DNA of 64,000 nucleotides from the NCBI RefSeq assembly GCF_000195295.1, contig NC_015388.1:2666001-2730000 (forward strand). Reading direction: 5' to 3'. The translations under genes were made by a program, and so were the position numbers. Of the stretch, positions 1-10,363 are shown piece by piece. This DNA is from Desulfobacca acetoxidans DSM 11109. GTDB taxonomy: Bacteria > Desulfobacterota > Desulfobaccia > Desulfobaccales > Desulfobaccaceae. The notes under the pieces are model-generated. The model worked only from the letters and a program-made list of their open reading frames with translations. It did not search any database and was not told the origin of the DNA. Each line of letters begins with the position of its first letter. The first letter of the stretch is position 1.

Positions 1-216
1 CTCACAGCCGTTGGGTTTGCCGGAGGAAGGTCTCGAATAGTCTATCGCTTAATAATATCCGGATGTTATCAAAATTCTTGCTGACACTCCGGCTAAATAT
101 CGAACGGGTTAAGTATACACAGCTCACCACGCCCGTAATGATAGCGGAGGAAAAGATGATTTTTGCAGGAACCTCTATGATATAATTTAATGCACACTGG
201 TTAAAAGGACATTACC
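1..216. other. Left-edge segment, no complete gene
   Basis: A frame open from base 2 ends at a TAG at 38-40 and could be the last codons of a gene outside the window, but about twelve codons are too few to identify it. The minus strand also has a frame of roughly 60 codons without stops and without a good start or ribosome binding site; I do not call it. A TATAAT hexamer at 181-186 lies about 30 bases before the DUF2905 start and may be its -10 box; no good -35 box is visible. Confidence 0.3.
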
Positions 217-429
217 ATGAGCGGCTTAGGAAAGACTTTAATACTTTTCGGACTCATTCTGGCCGGTATCGGCCTGATCCTGATAATCGCCCCCAAAATT
301 CCCTGGCTGGGGAAACTGCCGGGAGATATCACGATTGAACGCGAAAAATTCACTCTGTATTTTCCGCTCGGCACCTGTATTGTTGTCAGCATCATCCTGA
401 CCCTCCTGTTTTCCCTATTCCGCCGCTAG
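217..429 (+). CDS. DUF2905 small membrane protein
   Basis: This 70-residue protein has two hydrophobic segments (about residues 5-24 and 48-67) around a short polar loop that contains the Pro-Trp-Leu-Gly-Lys-Leu-Pro-Gly-Asp motif typical of DUF2905. The family is widespread and uncharacterised; the likely location is the inner membrane with two spanning helices. The start follows a purine-rich AAAAGGACAT site at good distance. It is monocistronic, followed by a hairpin with a T-run. No function can be assigned from sequence. Confidence 0.85.
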   Translation: MSGLGKTLILFGLILAGIGLILIIAPKIPWLGKLPGDITIEREKFTLYFPLGTCIVVSIILTLLFSLFRR

Positions 430-488
430 CGGGCAGTGACATCCGATCCAGGTCAGGTTTATCTTACCTGCCATTCCAAGTGGGCAAT

Positions 489-525
489 GGCGCCGAAATA
501 TCTTTCCCTGCGAGGCGCCTTTTTT
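489..525 (+). terminator. Rho-independent terminator candidate after DUF2905
   Basis: GGCGCC at 489-494 can pair with GGCGCC at 514-519 and is followed directly by six T residues at 520-525. The stem is short (6 bp) with a long loop, so efficiency is uncertain, but position and orientation fit the end of the DUF2905 transcript. Confidence 0.5.
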
Positions 526-547
526 AATTCCGCCTGGCCTGATCGTC

Positions 548-1327
548 TCACTCTCCCTTAAATATCGGCGCCCGCTTTTCCAGAAAGGCCTTTTTCCCCT
601 CGATGTAGTCTTCGCTATCCCAGACCAGACGGCGCAGGCCCTGGATACGTTCGAAGGTCTCCGGATTGAGGGCCAGGGCATTGCTGAAAATCCGGAGCTG
701 CTCTTTGATGACGGAGACGCTCAGGGGCGAATTGCGGGCGATGGCTCCGGCCAGGTCATAGGTAAAGTCTTCCAATTCTGTTGCCGCTACCAGGTGATTT
801 AAGATTCCTAGCCGCAAGGCCCGTTCGGCATTCACCGACTGGGCGGTAAAGAACATTTCCTTGGCCGCGCCCAAGCCGCACCGGTTGATCAGATGCAGAA
901 TACCGGAGGGATTGTAGGGAATGCCGAAACGGGATGGCGTAATCGTAAAAGAAGCATTGGGACCGCCGATCAGAATATCACAGATACAGGCCAGTTCGCA
1001 GGCTCCGCCCCAGACCCCCCCCTCGATCAGGGCGATGACCGGCGTCGGACAGTTCTGAATCGCCCGGATGATCTTTTCCAAAGGATCATAGTAACCCAAA
1101 GGGTCCCGCCCCGGCCGCTCGAGTTCCATGATATCATGCCCGGCGGACCAGACCTTGGCGCCAGGGTGGGCCCGGAAAATAATTACCCGGACTTCTTCAT
1201 AGAGCAGGCTGTTCATAGCAGTCATAATATCTGCAATAAAGGCCTTACTGAGAGCGTTGCGCCGGTCATAGTTATCAAAAGTAATAATGCCGATAGCGTT
1301 GCGCACTTCCTGAATGACCAGAGACAT
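548..1327 (-). CDS. scpB: Methylmalonyl-CoA decarboxylase-like crotonase (ScpB/YgfG type)
   Basis: A 259-residue crotonase-fold protein that, from memory, follows the E. coli ScpB (YgfG) sequence closely along its whole length, including Ser-Ala-Gly-His-Asp-Ile (61-66, oxyanion loop), Gly-Gly-Val-Trp-Gly-Gly (about 103-108) and the Pro-Tyr-Asn motif with Tyr138, matching the tyrosine implicated in methylmalonyl-CoA decarboxylation. The C-terminal Ser-Glu-Asp-Tyr-x-Glu-Gly segment also matches. Expected reaction: methylmalonyl-CoA to propionyl-CoA plus CO2 in the cytoplasm. The start at 1327 is preferred over the longer frame (1342) because a strong GAGGAGG site lies just upstream of it. No mutase or CoA-transferase gene is adjacent; a general enoyl-CoA hydratase is the alternative. 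Confidence 0.8.
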   Translation of the reverse strand: MSLVIQEVRNAIGIITFDNYDRRNALSKAFIADIMTAMNSLLYEEVRVIIFRAHPGAKVWSAGHDIMELERPGRDPLGYYDPLEKIIRAIQNCPTPVIALIEGGVWGGACELACICDILIGGPNASFTITPSRFGIPYNPSGILHLINRCGLGAAKEMFFTAQSVNAERALRLGILNHLVAATELEDFTYDLAGAIARNSPLSVSVIKEQLRIFSNALALNPETFERIQGLRRLVWDSEDYIEGKKAFLEKRAPIFKGE

Positions 1328-1454
1328 AGAACTCCTCCTCAATCTTTCTCTTTAAATCTCTATCACCATTATGTCATCATATCTAAAACTTGACGTTCGG
1401 CAAGAGAACATTTACTATGAAATTATTTCTTATGGATGAAAGGATAGACTATCT

Positions 1455-2726
1455 TTGACCAGTCATCGGATCATCGTCGGCGACTGCCGCCGGATGCCGG
1501 AATTGGCGGATGCCACAGTGCACCTGGTGGTAACCTCGCCACCTTACTGGCAGTTGAAGGACTATGGGCCGAAACAGCAGATCGGCTACGATGACTCCTA
1601 TGAGGACTACATCAACCATCTCAACCTGGTCTGGCAGGAGTGTTGGCGGGTGCTGCACCCCGGCTGCCGGTTGTGTGTCAATATCGGCGACCAGTTCGCC
1701 CGGGCGGCCTACTATGGCCGGTATAAGATCATGCCCATCCGCACCGAGATCATCAAGTTCTGCGAAACCATGGGCTTCGATTACATGGGGGCGATCATCT
1801 GGCAGAAGGTCACCACCTGCAACACCAGCGGCGGGGCCACCATCATGGGATCGTTTCCCTTCCCCCGCAACGGTATGCTGAAGCTGGACTATGAGTTTAT
1901 TTTGATCTTCAAAAAGCCCGGAGCGACACCGCCGGCCTCGGCTGAAGTAAAAGAGCGGTCCCGAATGAGCCAGGAGGAATGGAAAACCTATTTCCAGGGC
2001 CACTGGAACTTCCCCGGCGAAAAGCAGTCTAAACACCTGGCCATGTTCCCGGAAGAGCTGCCCCGGCGTCTTATAAAGATGTTTACCTTTGTGGGGGAGA
2101 CCGTCCTGGACCCATTCTTGGGAAGCGGCACCACCAGCCTGACGGCCAGGAATCTGGGCCGGAATTCGGTGGGCTATGAGATCAACGAGGAATTTCTGCC
2201 GATCATTCAGGAGAAATTGGGGCTGCAGCACGGAGCCCTTTTTGGTTCCGATGAGGTTGTACTAACCCAACGGAAAAAGGCTCCTACCGACCATATGACT
2301 CGCATCGCCGCCTTGCCGTATGTATTCCATGATCCGATACGCTTTGATAAAAAAAATAACCCGAAAGAAAGGACTTATGGTTCAAAGATTGATTCGACTA
2401 GCAGAAAGAAAGAAGATTATTCTCGAGTACGGGAGATTTTATCTCCTACAAGACTGCTTTTGAATAATGGCCAATATATATCTTTACTCGGAATCAAGGA
2501 AATTCCAGGAAAAAATGGAGATGCCATAGAATTTCTCAAAAAATTGACTAAGGGTAGTAAAGTGTTTTTCCGGAAGGACGAAAAAGTATCTGAAGATTCT
2601 GATCAGGTTTATTTATACCTTACCAATAAGACATTTATTAATGCTCACCTAATAAAAAATAAATTGGTTGATGTCGATACTGAAAGTAATTATAAATACA
2701 AAGAGAGGTTTTTAAAATACCTGTAA
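1455..2726 (+). CDS. DNA methyltransferase fused to an SNase-like domain
   Basis: Residues 1-260 form an amino-methyltransferase of the permuted (beta-type) order: catalytic Thr-Ser-Pro-Pro-Tyr-Trp at 27-32 and the SAM-binding Asp-Pro-Phe-Leu-Gly-Ser-Gly-Thr-Thr at 219-227. The SPPY form is usual for N4-cytosine enzymes. After a linker, residues about 330-423 resemble the staphylococcal nuclease fold (Leu-Leu-Gly-Ile after a basic strand, an Ala-x-x-Phe-Leu-Lys helix, a Val-Tyr-Leu-Tyr-Leu strand, then Phe-Ile-Asn-Ala-x-Leu-Ile), but positions expected for the catalytic Arg-Glu-Arg set are not preserved, so I expect no nuclease activity. Translation starts at TTG; an in-frame TGA lies just upstream. 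From about 2340 the DNA becomes clearly AT-rich, suggesting a joined origin. No restriction gene is adjacent. The TAA stop lies in a repeat-element end. Confidence 0.75.
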   Translation: MTSHRIIVGDCRRMPELADATVHLVVTSPPYWQLKDYGPKQQIGYDDSYEDYINHLNLVWQECWRVLHPGCRLCVNIGDQFARAAYYGRYKIMPIRTEIIKFCETMGFDYMGAIIWQKVTTCNTSGGATIMGSFPFPRNGMLKLDYEFILIFKKPGATPPASAEVKERSRMSQEEWKTYFQGHWNFPGEKQSKHLAMFPEELPRRLIKMFTFVGETVLDPFLGSGTTSLTARNLGRNSVGYEINEEFLPIIQEKLGLQHGALFGSDEVVLTQRKKAPTDHMTRIAALPYVFHDPIRFDKKNNPKERTYGSKIDSTSRKKEDYSRVREILSPTRLLLNNGQYISLLGIKEIPGKNGDAIEFLKKLTKGSKVFFRKDEKVSEDSDQVYLYLTNKTFINAHLIKNKLVDVDTESNYKYKERFLKYL

Positions 2727-2970
2727 CAACTCAGTCGCTTGGGGCGAATACAAGATTCGCTCCAAGGGATGGATCTGCCGGTGCTGCAGTGTTGTTGTAG
2801 GACGGAAAAGCGGAGCGCATCCCGCCTTTTGGAATGCTCCGACACCAATTTTCATGGTTTACGGGTAACCCACGGGTAGTGGCAATCATCGAGAAATCAA
2901 GGTTTTTAAACGTAGGATGGGCACGCCCACCATTCCTTGCTCTATTCTCTCAGATAGCTGAAGTATACCG
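2722..2970 (-). repeat. MITE-like element, inverted diverged copy (family M2)
   Basis: Read on the minus strand from 2970, this begins CGGTATACTTCAGCTATCTG, matching the left end of the elements at 15163, 23494 and 45272, and continues with the related segment as far as 2911. The palindromic core GGGGCGAATACAAGATTCG lies at 2742-2760. The other end, CTGTAACAACTCAG at 2722-2735, is a diverged form of the inverted terminal repeat. The middle (about 2765-2910) is not shared. A 61-codon frame inside (2834-3019) is not a gene: its coding potential is repeat sequence. Confidence 0.65.
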
Positions 2971-2999
2971 ATTGGAGTATTGTCCTTGTAGAGCAAATA

Positions 3000-3218
3000 A
3001 TGAAAATAAATATCGATGAGCAATTACTTTTTATGATTCATACCATTTATCAGGGACCTGATAGTCATGCCCTCCGAAAATTTGTGGAATTTCTCTATGA
3101 ACAAGAAGATGAATTACTGACTGACGATGATTGGACGGCAATCCAAGAAGGCCGGGAGGATGTAGCCCAAGGCAGGGTCATTTCCTTGGATGAATATGAA
3201 AAGGCCCGTGGGTTGTGA
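3000..3218 (+). CDS. Type II antitoxin-like protein
   Basis: A 72-residue acidic protein. Its C-terminal Ile-Ser-Leu-Asp-Glu-Tyr-Glu-Lys-Ala-Arg-Gly-Leu resembles the end of the antitoxin at 59692-59931 (Ile-Ser-Leu-Glu-Glu-Phe-Glu-Lys-Lys-His-Gly-Leu), which has an intact RelE partner. Expected role: neutralise a RelE/ParE toxin and possibly repress its own promoter. Its partner, starting at an overlapping GTG (3215), is only a fragment, so this antitoxin is probably an orphan. Base composition is AT-rich. Confidence 0.6.
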   Translation: MKINIDEQLLFMIHTIYQGPDSHALRKFVEFLYEQEDELLTDDDWTAIQEGREDVAQGRVISLDEYEKARGL

Positions 3219-3370
3219 AATATCACGTTGAGATTTCCCGGCGGGCTGAAAAAGACTTAGATCAATTAGGATTGCTAAAGGAGTTCCTAGATGCGTGCGA
3301 ACGATATACCATATATAAATCAATTAAGTACTGCCGAAAAGATATTATTAGTAGAGGACCTTTGGGATAG
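3215..3370 (+). pseudogene. Truncated RelE/ParE toxin remnant
   Basis: The frame opens at a GTG overlapping the antitoxin stop. It encodes Met-Lys-Tyr-His-Val-Glu-Ile-Ser-Arg-Arg-Ala-Glu-Lys-Asp-Leu, typical of a RelE N-terminus, but similarity fades after about 20-25 codons and the frame stops at 3370 (51 codons). The next antitoxin gene begins inside it at 3291. The likely history is deletion of the toxin body by fusion with a second toxin-antitoxin locus. Confidence 0.55.
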
Positions 3371-3508
3371 TATTATCAGGGATGAGGCCAAAGTTCCTGT
3401 GCCGCAGAGTCATGTCGAGGAATTGGAAAGAAGACTAAAAAGGTATATGGCTCATCCAGGAGATTTGCTTTCGTTAGAAGAGCTTCAGGAACGTATAGAA
3501 AGCCGAAA

Positions 3509-3512
<4 letters not shown>
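3291..3512 (+). CDS. Addiction-module antitoxin (RHH-like, CHP02574 type)
   Basis: A 73-residue protein with the Leu-Ser-Thr-Ala-Glu-Lys-Ile-Leu-Leu-Val-Glu-Asp-Leu-Trp-Asp-Ser-Ile block (12-28) and a basic-acidic tail characteristic of the putative addiction module component family. AAGGAG lies seven bases before the ATG. It overlaps the following toxin gene by 4 bases (ATGA), the usual coupling of antitoxin and ParE/RelE toxin. Because the toxin downstream is frameshifted, this antitoxin may now have only residual or trans-acting use. Confidence 0.75.
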
Positions 3513-6153
<2,641 letters not shown>

Positions 6154-6234
6154 CGCCCATTCGTTCCTGAGTTAGCGCTGTTTTTCTTGAAATCCCAATC
6201 CAAATCTTCTATCATTACCGTTCCAGAGGAAACC

Positions 6235-6696
6235 ATGAATCAATCAGAGAGGCATCCGGACACCAAAAAGGTCTTCACCACCTCCTGGCGGGCCTTTTAT
6301 TTGTATTATCTCGCCATCGCCATCTGCTGGTTCGGACCGCAGCTAAATCCCGATTTTGCCGACCAGTTAGGTCTTAGTCCAGCAATAGGACTGGTCCTCG
6401 GAACCCTGTTGCTGGCCGGTGTCTGGTACCTAAAATGGGGCCAGGAATACGCCGCCGACTCAGAAGGAGTAATGAAAATCTGGCACTACCCGAGGCGCCG
6501 GGAAATCGTGCCCTGGCCGGATATCGCCGCTATCAAGATACGCTGCGGCTTGACCCAAACCTTGCTGGGTATCGGCAACATCGTTATCCAAAAACGCCAG
6601 TCCGCCGATAAAGAGATTGTCTGGTACGGTATGAAAAACCCCAAACAGATAAAAACCTACCTGGAAAGAGGCCTCGATGAGTTTACCTCCGATTGA
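6235..6696 (+). CDS. Membrane protein with a bacterial PH-like domain
   Basis: A 153-residue protein with two hydrophobic helices (about residues 17-34 and 47-65) followed by a beta-rich region with Ile-Val-Pro-Trp-Pro-Asp-Ile-Ala-Ala-Ile, the pattern seen in bacterial PH (DUF304-type) domains. The start at 6235 is chosen over an upstream TTG because AGAGGA lies just before it. The next gene starts within its last 20 bases, so the two are probably translated together. Function unknown; perhaps membrane organisation. Confidence 0.6.
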   Translation: MNQSERHPDTKKVFTTSWRAFYLYYLAIAICWFGPQLNPDFADQLGLSPAIGLVLGTLLLAGVWYLKWGQEYAADSEGVMKIWHYPRRREIVPWPDIAAIKIRCGLTQTLLGIGNIVIQKRQSADKEIVWYGMKNPKQIKTYLERGLDEFTSD

Positions 6697-7381
6697 TTGG
6701 ACTGATGCGACGGCCGAAGAGGCATTGCCGCAGGAAAAACCGCTGCCGCCGTGGGAAGACCCGTCGCTTTCGATTCTCCCAGCCTTGTGCTCGACGCTGA
6801 CGGGAATTTTGAGACGACCGAGAAGCTTTTTTCAAACCCTGCCAACCACCGGCGGCCTGGGGGAACCGCTAGGCTTCGCTCTGGTGGTGGGCACATTGGG
6901 ACTGCTCAGTTCGCTTATCTGGCAGGCCCTCTTGGAGGGAGGATTATCTGAATCGGCTTCCGGTATGCTCCTCACCCAAACATTAAGATTCCTCAACACC
7001 CCCAAGCTGATTGTCGGACTCTTCCTGCTGGCGCCGCTCCTGGTGGCGGCAGGGCAATTTTTCCTGAGCATCTGCCTGACCTGGGCCGTCCGCCTGACCG
7101 GACCGAGTGAGACTACGTTTGAAGCAGTGTTCCGGGTCGCCGCCTATGCCGAGGCCCCCATGCTTGCCTGCCTGATACCCCTGGTCGGCTCCTTGGCCGC
7201 CGCCGTCTGGGGCTTTTGGGTCCTGGTCATCGGACTCGGCCAAACTTTCAATCTTACTGTTCCTAAGGCGATCTTCGCCCTCATCCTCAGCGCCGTCTTT
7301 CAGGCGATGTTACTCCTGTTTCTCCTTCTCCTCGGCGGACTCTTCATCTTTCGCGGACTCTCGAATTTTCTCTTCTCCTAA
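6677..7381 (+). CDS. Yip1-domain integral membrane protein
   Basis: A 234-residue protein with a polar, proline-rich N-terminus (about 1-45) and five or six hydrophobic segments from about residue 60 to the end, in the arrangement of the YIP1 family, including Phe-Arg-Val-Ala-Ala-Tyr-Ala-Glu-Ala-Pro around the third helix. The bacterial function is not established. It overlaps the upstream PH-like gene by 20 bases. Its last 72 bases are also the 3' end of the convergent lapA-like gene. Confidence 0.75.
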   Translation: MSLPPIDWTDATAEEALPQEKPLPPWEDPSLSILPALCSTLTGILRRPRSFFQTLPTTGGLGEPLGFALVVGTLGLLSSLIWQALLEGGLSESASGMLLTQTLRFLNTPKLIVGLFLLAPLLVAAGQFFLSICLTWAVRLTGPSETTFEAVFRVAAYAEAPMLACLIPLVGSLAAAVWGFWVLVIGLGQTFNLTVPKAIFALILSAVFQAMLLLFLLLLGGLFIFRGLSNFLFS

Positions 7382-7606
7382 GGAAGATTCAGCCGCTTTG
7401 CGGCGCCGGTGACGCCAACCGACGTGGCCTAGCCATCCGAGGATAAAACCCAGAACGAAAAAAATAATGATGATGAGCGATGTGTGTAATTGAATCAATT
7501 CCTTGCCAAAAACCTTTATGGGCGGAGCCAATACCGAATTTTCAATAATAAAGTAAGTAAGTAGAGATGTAAAAAGAATCAGCAAAAATATCTTGATTTT
7601 TGCCAT
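7310..7606 (-). CDS. LapA-family (DUF1049) membrane protein
   Basis: A 98-residue protein with two transmembrane helices (about 5-24 and 42-62) separated by a short periplasmic loop with Ile-Glu-Asn, then a basic stretch (Arg-His-Arg-Arg-Arg-Lys) and a charged, probably coiled tail. This is the DUF1049/LapA layout; E. coli LapA works with LapB in regulating lipopolysaccharide synthesis, but no lapB is nearby. It is the last gene of the galT-glgA-kinase-regulator run, 35 bases after the response regulator. Its 3' end overlaps the Yip1 gene by 72 bases on the opposite strand. Confidence 0.75.
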   Translation of the reverse strand: MAKIKIFLLILFTSLLTYFIIENSVLAPPIKVFGKELIQLHTSLIIIIFFVLGFILGWLGHVGWRHRRRKAAESSLGEEKIRESAKDEESAEEKEKQE

Positions 7607-7641
7607 GCTAGACCTCCTCGCGTCGCTCGGCGCCGACCGGT

Positions 7642-7995
7642 TTAATCCTTCAGGTGCTTACGCACCGCGGTTTTCAAATCTTCCAGATCGGAAGACTTAA
7701 CCAGATATTCTTCTGAGGCCCAAGTGCCGAAGTCCTGCTTATATTCGCTATAAGCCGAACTCAGGAGGACAGGAAGGTTGGGGTGCTTCTCTTTGATCTG
7801 CCGCAGTACCTCAATACCGCTCATTTCCGGCATCTTGATATCCAAGATGATCAGATTGAGAGGCTCCTTTTCTACTATTTCCAGGGCTTCGCGACCATTG
7901 GCGGCGGTGAGCACTTCATAGCCCTCCTCTCTCAATTCTTCGCTATACAATAAACGTATACTCATCTCATCATCCGCCACAAGAATTCGTTTCAT
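7642..7995 (-). CDS. Single-domain response regulator (CheY-like receiver)
   Basis: 117 residues, receiver domain only. Acidic pair Asp8-Asp9, phosphoacceptor Asp52 in Leu-Asp-Ile-Lys-Met-Pro, Ser at 79/80 and Lys100 are all present, so it should be phosphorylatable. There is no output domain, so it must act by protein contact. It starts 12 bases after the stop of the histidine kinase gene, its obvious partner. Confidence 0.93.
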   Translation of the reverse strand: MKRILVADDEMSIRLLYSEELREEGYEVLTAANGREALEIVEKEPLNLIILDIKMPEMSGIEVLRQIKEKHPNLPVLLSSAYSEYKQDFGTWASEEYLVKSSDLEDLKTAVRKHLKD

Positions 7996-8007
7996 GTTAA
8001 ATCTCCT

Positions 8008-10362
8008 CTAGTTTTCCTCCAATGGCGATGTTGTTCTAGCATCAAGTAAACAGTACTTGGCGATGGGCAGGGTCACGGTAAACGTAATACCTTTGCCTAG
8101 TTCATTATTAATTTCGATGTCGCCGTAGTGGCGAGCGACAATGCGCTGCGCGATAGAGAGCCCCAGACCGGTTCCCATCTCCTTGGTGGTGAAGAACGGA
8201 TTAAAGATATTGTGGACCAATTCGGGCGGGATACCGCCGCCGGTATCCGAAACGGCGATGGCAGCATAGAGGCCGTCTGATTTTTCCAGGGGAAATGTGT
8301 GGATAGTCAGCGTCCCCCCGCTCCCCATAGCCTGCTGGGCATTCTGAAAGATGTGATAGAATACCAGTTTTATCTGACGGTCGTCGCAGAACACCAGGGG
8401 CAACTCGGCATACTGCTTGACAACCCGAATATTATCCCGGTCGAGGTCGCGCTGGATGAGGGTCAGTGCGTCAGCCACTAATTTATTGAGATCATGTTCC
8501 TGGAAGTGACCGATGGCATCCCCGGTAAAGTCAAACATCTGGCGTAGAATTTTTTCCAGCCGACCGACCTCGTCAACAATCACATCAACGTACTGTCTGA
8601 TGGGATCCTCGGAAGCCACCTGTTTACTTATACGTCGGGCAAAACCGCCGATGGAAACCAGGGGATTGCGGATTTCGTGGGCCAGTCCCTCTGCCATGCT
8701 GCTCATGGCCGCCAGACGGTCTGATTCCAGCATCCTCTCCCGGATGAGGGTCAGTTCTTTATTACTGGACTCAATAGTGGCAACCAGACGGGAGTTCTCA
8801 ATGGCCAAAGCCGCCTGATTGGCAAACATCGTAAGGAAATGCAAGTCCTCGTCTTTAAGGGGCTTTTTCGATTGATAATTATCAATGACAACGACGCCGA
8901 TCACTTCGTCCTTGACCAGAAGCGGCACGGTCAAAAATTCCAGGGTATCTAGTTTGGCTCGAATCGCTTGGTTTACTAAGACATTCTGGTCGGCCTGGGT
9001 AATATGAAAGGCCTTTTTATATAGGGCCGTCCGGGCCAACACCCCCTGATCTTCTTCCAACCTTACCCGGATAGGACCGGCGGTGCCCAGGGCGGGTCTT
9101 AATTTCTGGTCATTGTCCAGCAGCAGGGCTTCTCGCAGCGGCAATCTGGGTGGCGCTTCCTGTCCCCCGGAATATCGTACTTCGACAAGACCATTCCTGA
9201 ATTTATCGATCAGAAAGACCAGGGCCCGATCATAATTCATGGCATTGTTCAGGGTAAGGCCTTTGATCAGAATGGTCAGAATCTTGTCTAGATTGACGGT
9301 GGTCATCAGCGCATAGGAGATATCATGCAACACCGTCAGGACATTCACCATATGTTCATTTTTTTCTGCCAGAGATTCTATCTGTTGAAAGGCTAGAGCA
9401 TTTTCAATACTGCTGGTCGCCATTCCCGCCAAAGTCTGGAGTAACTGGCGGTTCTCGGAATCAAACTGTTGGTACCGCTGGTTGGGGGTCTGCTTGTCAT
9501 AAACGGAGAGCATCCCCTTCAAATGACCTTTTAGATTGAGCGGCACGCCTAAATAATAATGCTTATTGCCACCCGCATCAGCGACCTCGGAGGCCACACA
9601 GGGCATTTCGCCGGTTCCGGAAGGTGGCTGACCGGTAATGGTTTCCAGCGACGGGAAACCGCCGGGGATGTCGCCATATTCGGCACTGACCTGGTCCTGT
9701 CCGGATACTTCGTCAACGATGCGCAGAGTTGCTCCTCGGGCATTGATCACCTTGGCGCTGATGCTCACCACTCTCTCCAAGAGGGCGTTCAACTCCATAG
9801 TGGAGCTCATGGCCTTGCCGACGTCGAAGAGCACGGCTAATTCGGCGATGCGCTTTTTGGCCTCCTCGTGGAGAAGAGCCTGCCGGATGTTGCCCGCCAA
9901 CATCCGGCAGGCGATCAGGATGGTCTCTTGATCGTAGGGATCATACTCACGCCGGGCTTTATCGACGAGCAGCAGAACGCCGTAGAGAAAATTATCATCG
10001 GCAACGGGAAAACTGGTAAGGGTCTGATATATAGGGAATATAGCCTCTATAGCCAGGTTGCTGTCTTTTGTCCCAGGGGCATCTAGATGCTGCACCAGGG
10101 GGCATCTGGTTTGGGCCGTCTGCCCCACAATGCCAACGCCCAGAGGGAATTCCACCCGGGGCCGGGCCACTTCGCTTCTTTGGCTATCAGCGCTCAGGAA
10201 GAGGGTCTCCCGGTTTTTATCCAGACCGAAAAAAAGAATCAGGTCCACTCTCAGATTGCGGGCCAAGAGATAGACAAAATTATCCAACCTCTCGTTATAG
10301 CTGACGGTAGAGGTGAAGAGATCGATTAACTGAGTAAGGAATGATAACCGGTTAAGAGGCAT
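8008..10362 (-). CDS. Soluble multi-GAF sensor histidine kinase
   Basis: A 784-residue kinase without clear transmembrane segments, so cytoplasmic. Three GAF-like sensor modules occupy about residues 20-160, 180-320 and 350-520, joined by helices. A HisKA dimerisation domain follows with phosphoacceptor His562 in Ala-His-Glu-Ile-Arg-Asn-Pro, then an HATPase domain with Asp-Thr-Gly-Gly-Gly-Ile-Pro and Gly-Thr-Gly-Leu-Gly-Leu-Ser. It sits one base after glgA and 12 bases before the lone receiver gene, so it is part of a glycogen-related operon. The ligand is not evident; GAF modules often bind small molecules or redox cofactors. Confidence 0.92.
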   Translation of the reverse strand: MPLNRLSFLTQLIDLFTSTVSYNERLDNFVYLLARNLRVDLILFFGLDKNRETLFLSADSQRSEVARPRVEFPLGVGIVGQTAQTRCPLVQHLDAPGTKDSNLAIEAIFPIYQTLTSFPVADDNFLYGVLLLVDKARREYDPYDQETILIACRMLAGNIRQALLHEEAKKRIAELAVLFDVGKAMSSTMELNALLERVVSISAKVINARGATLRIVDEVSGQDQVSAEYGDIPGGFPSLETITGQPPSGTGEMPCVASEVADAGGNKHYYLGVPLNLKGHLKGMLSVYDKQTPNQRYQQFDSENRQLLQTLAGMATSSIENALAFQQIESLAEKNEHMVNVLTVLHDISYALMTTVNLDKILTILIKGLTLNNAMNYDRALVFLIDKFRNGLVEVRYSGGQEAPPRLPLREALLLDNDQKLRPALGTAGPIRVRLEEDQGVLARTALYKKAFHITQADQNVLVNQAIRAKLDTLEFLTVPLLVKDEVIGVVVIDNYQSKKPLKDEDLHFLTMFANQAALAIENSRLVATIESSNKELTLIRERMLESDRLAAMSSMAEGLAHEIRNPLVSIGGFARRISKQVASEDPIRQYVDVIVDEVGRLEKILRQMFDFTGDAIGHFQEHDLNKLVADALTLIQRDLDRDNIRVVKQYAELPLVFCDDRQIKLVFYHIFQNAQQAMGSGGTLTIHTFPLEKSDGLYAAIAVSDTGGGIPPELVHNIFNPFFTTKEMGTGLGLSIAQRIVARHYGDIEINNELGKGITFTVTLPIAKYCLLDARTTSPLEEN

Positions 10363-10363
10363 T

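Noticed and set aside
1-216. Minus-strand frame of about 60 codons and a possible 3' end of an upstream gene
   Set aside because: No start or ribosome site for the first, and only about twelve codons for the second.
1449-2231. 260-codon minus-strand frame opposite the methyltransferase
   Set aside because: Shadow of the GC-rich coding strand; the plus-strand protein has complete catalytic motifs.
2834-3019. 61-codon plus-strand frame
   Set aside because: Its sequence is the reverse side of an M2 repeat; similar peptides (Ser-Gln-Ile-Ala-Glu-Val) recur wherever the repeat occurs.
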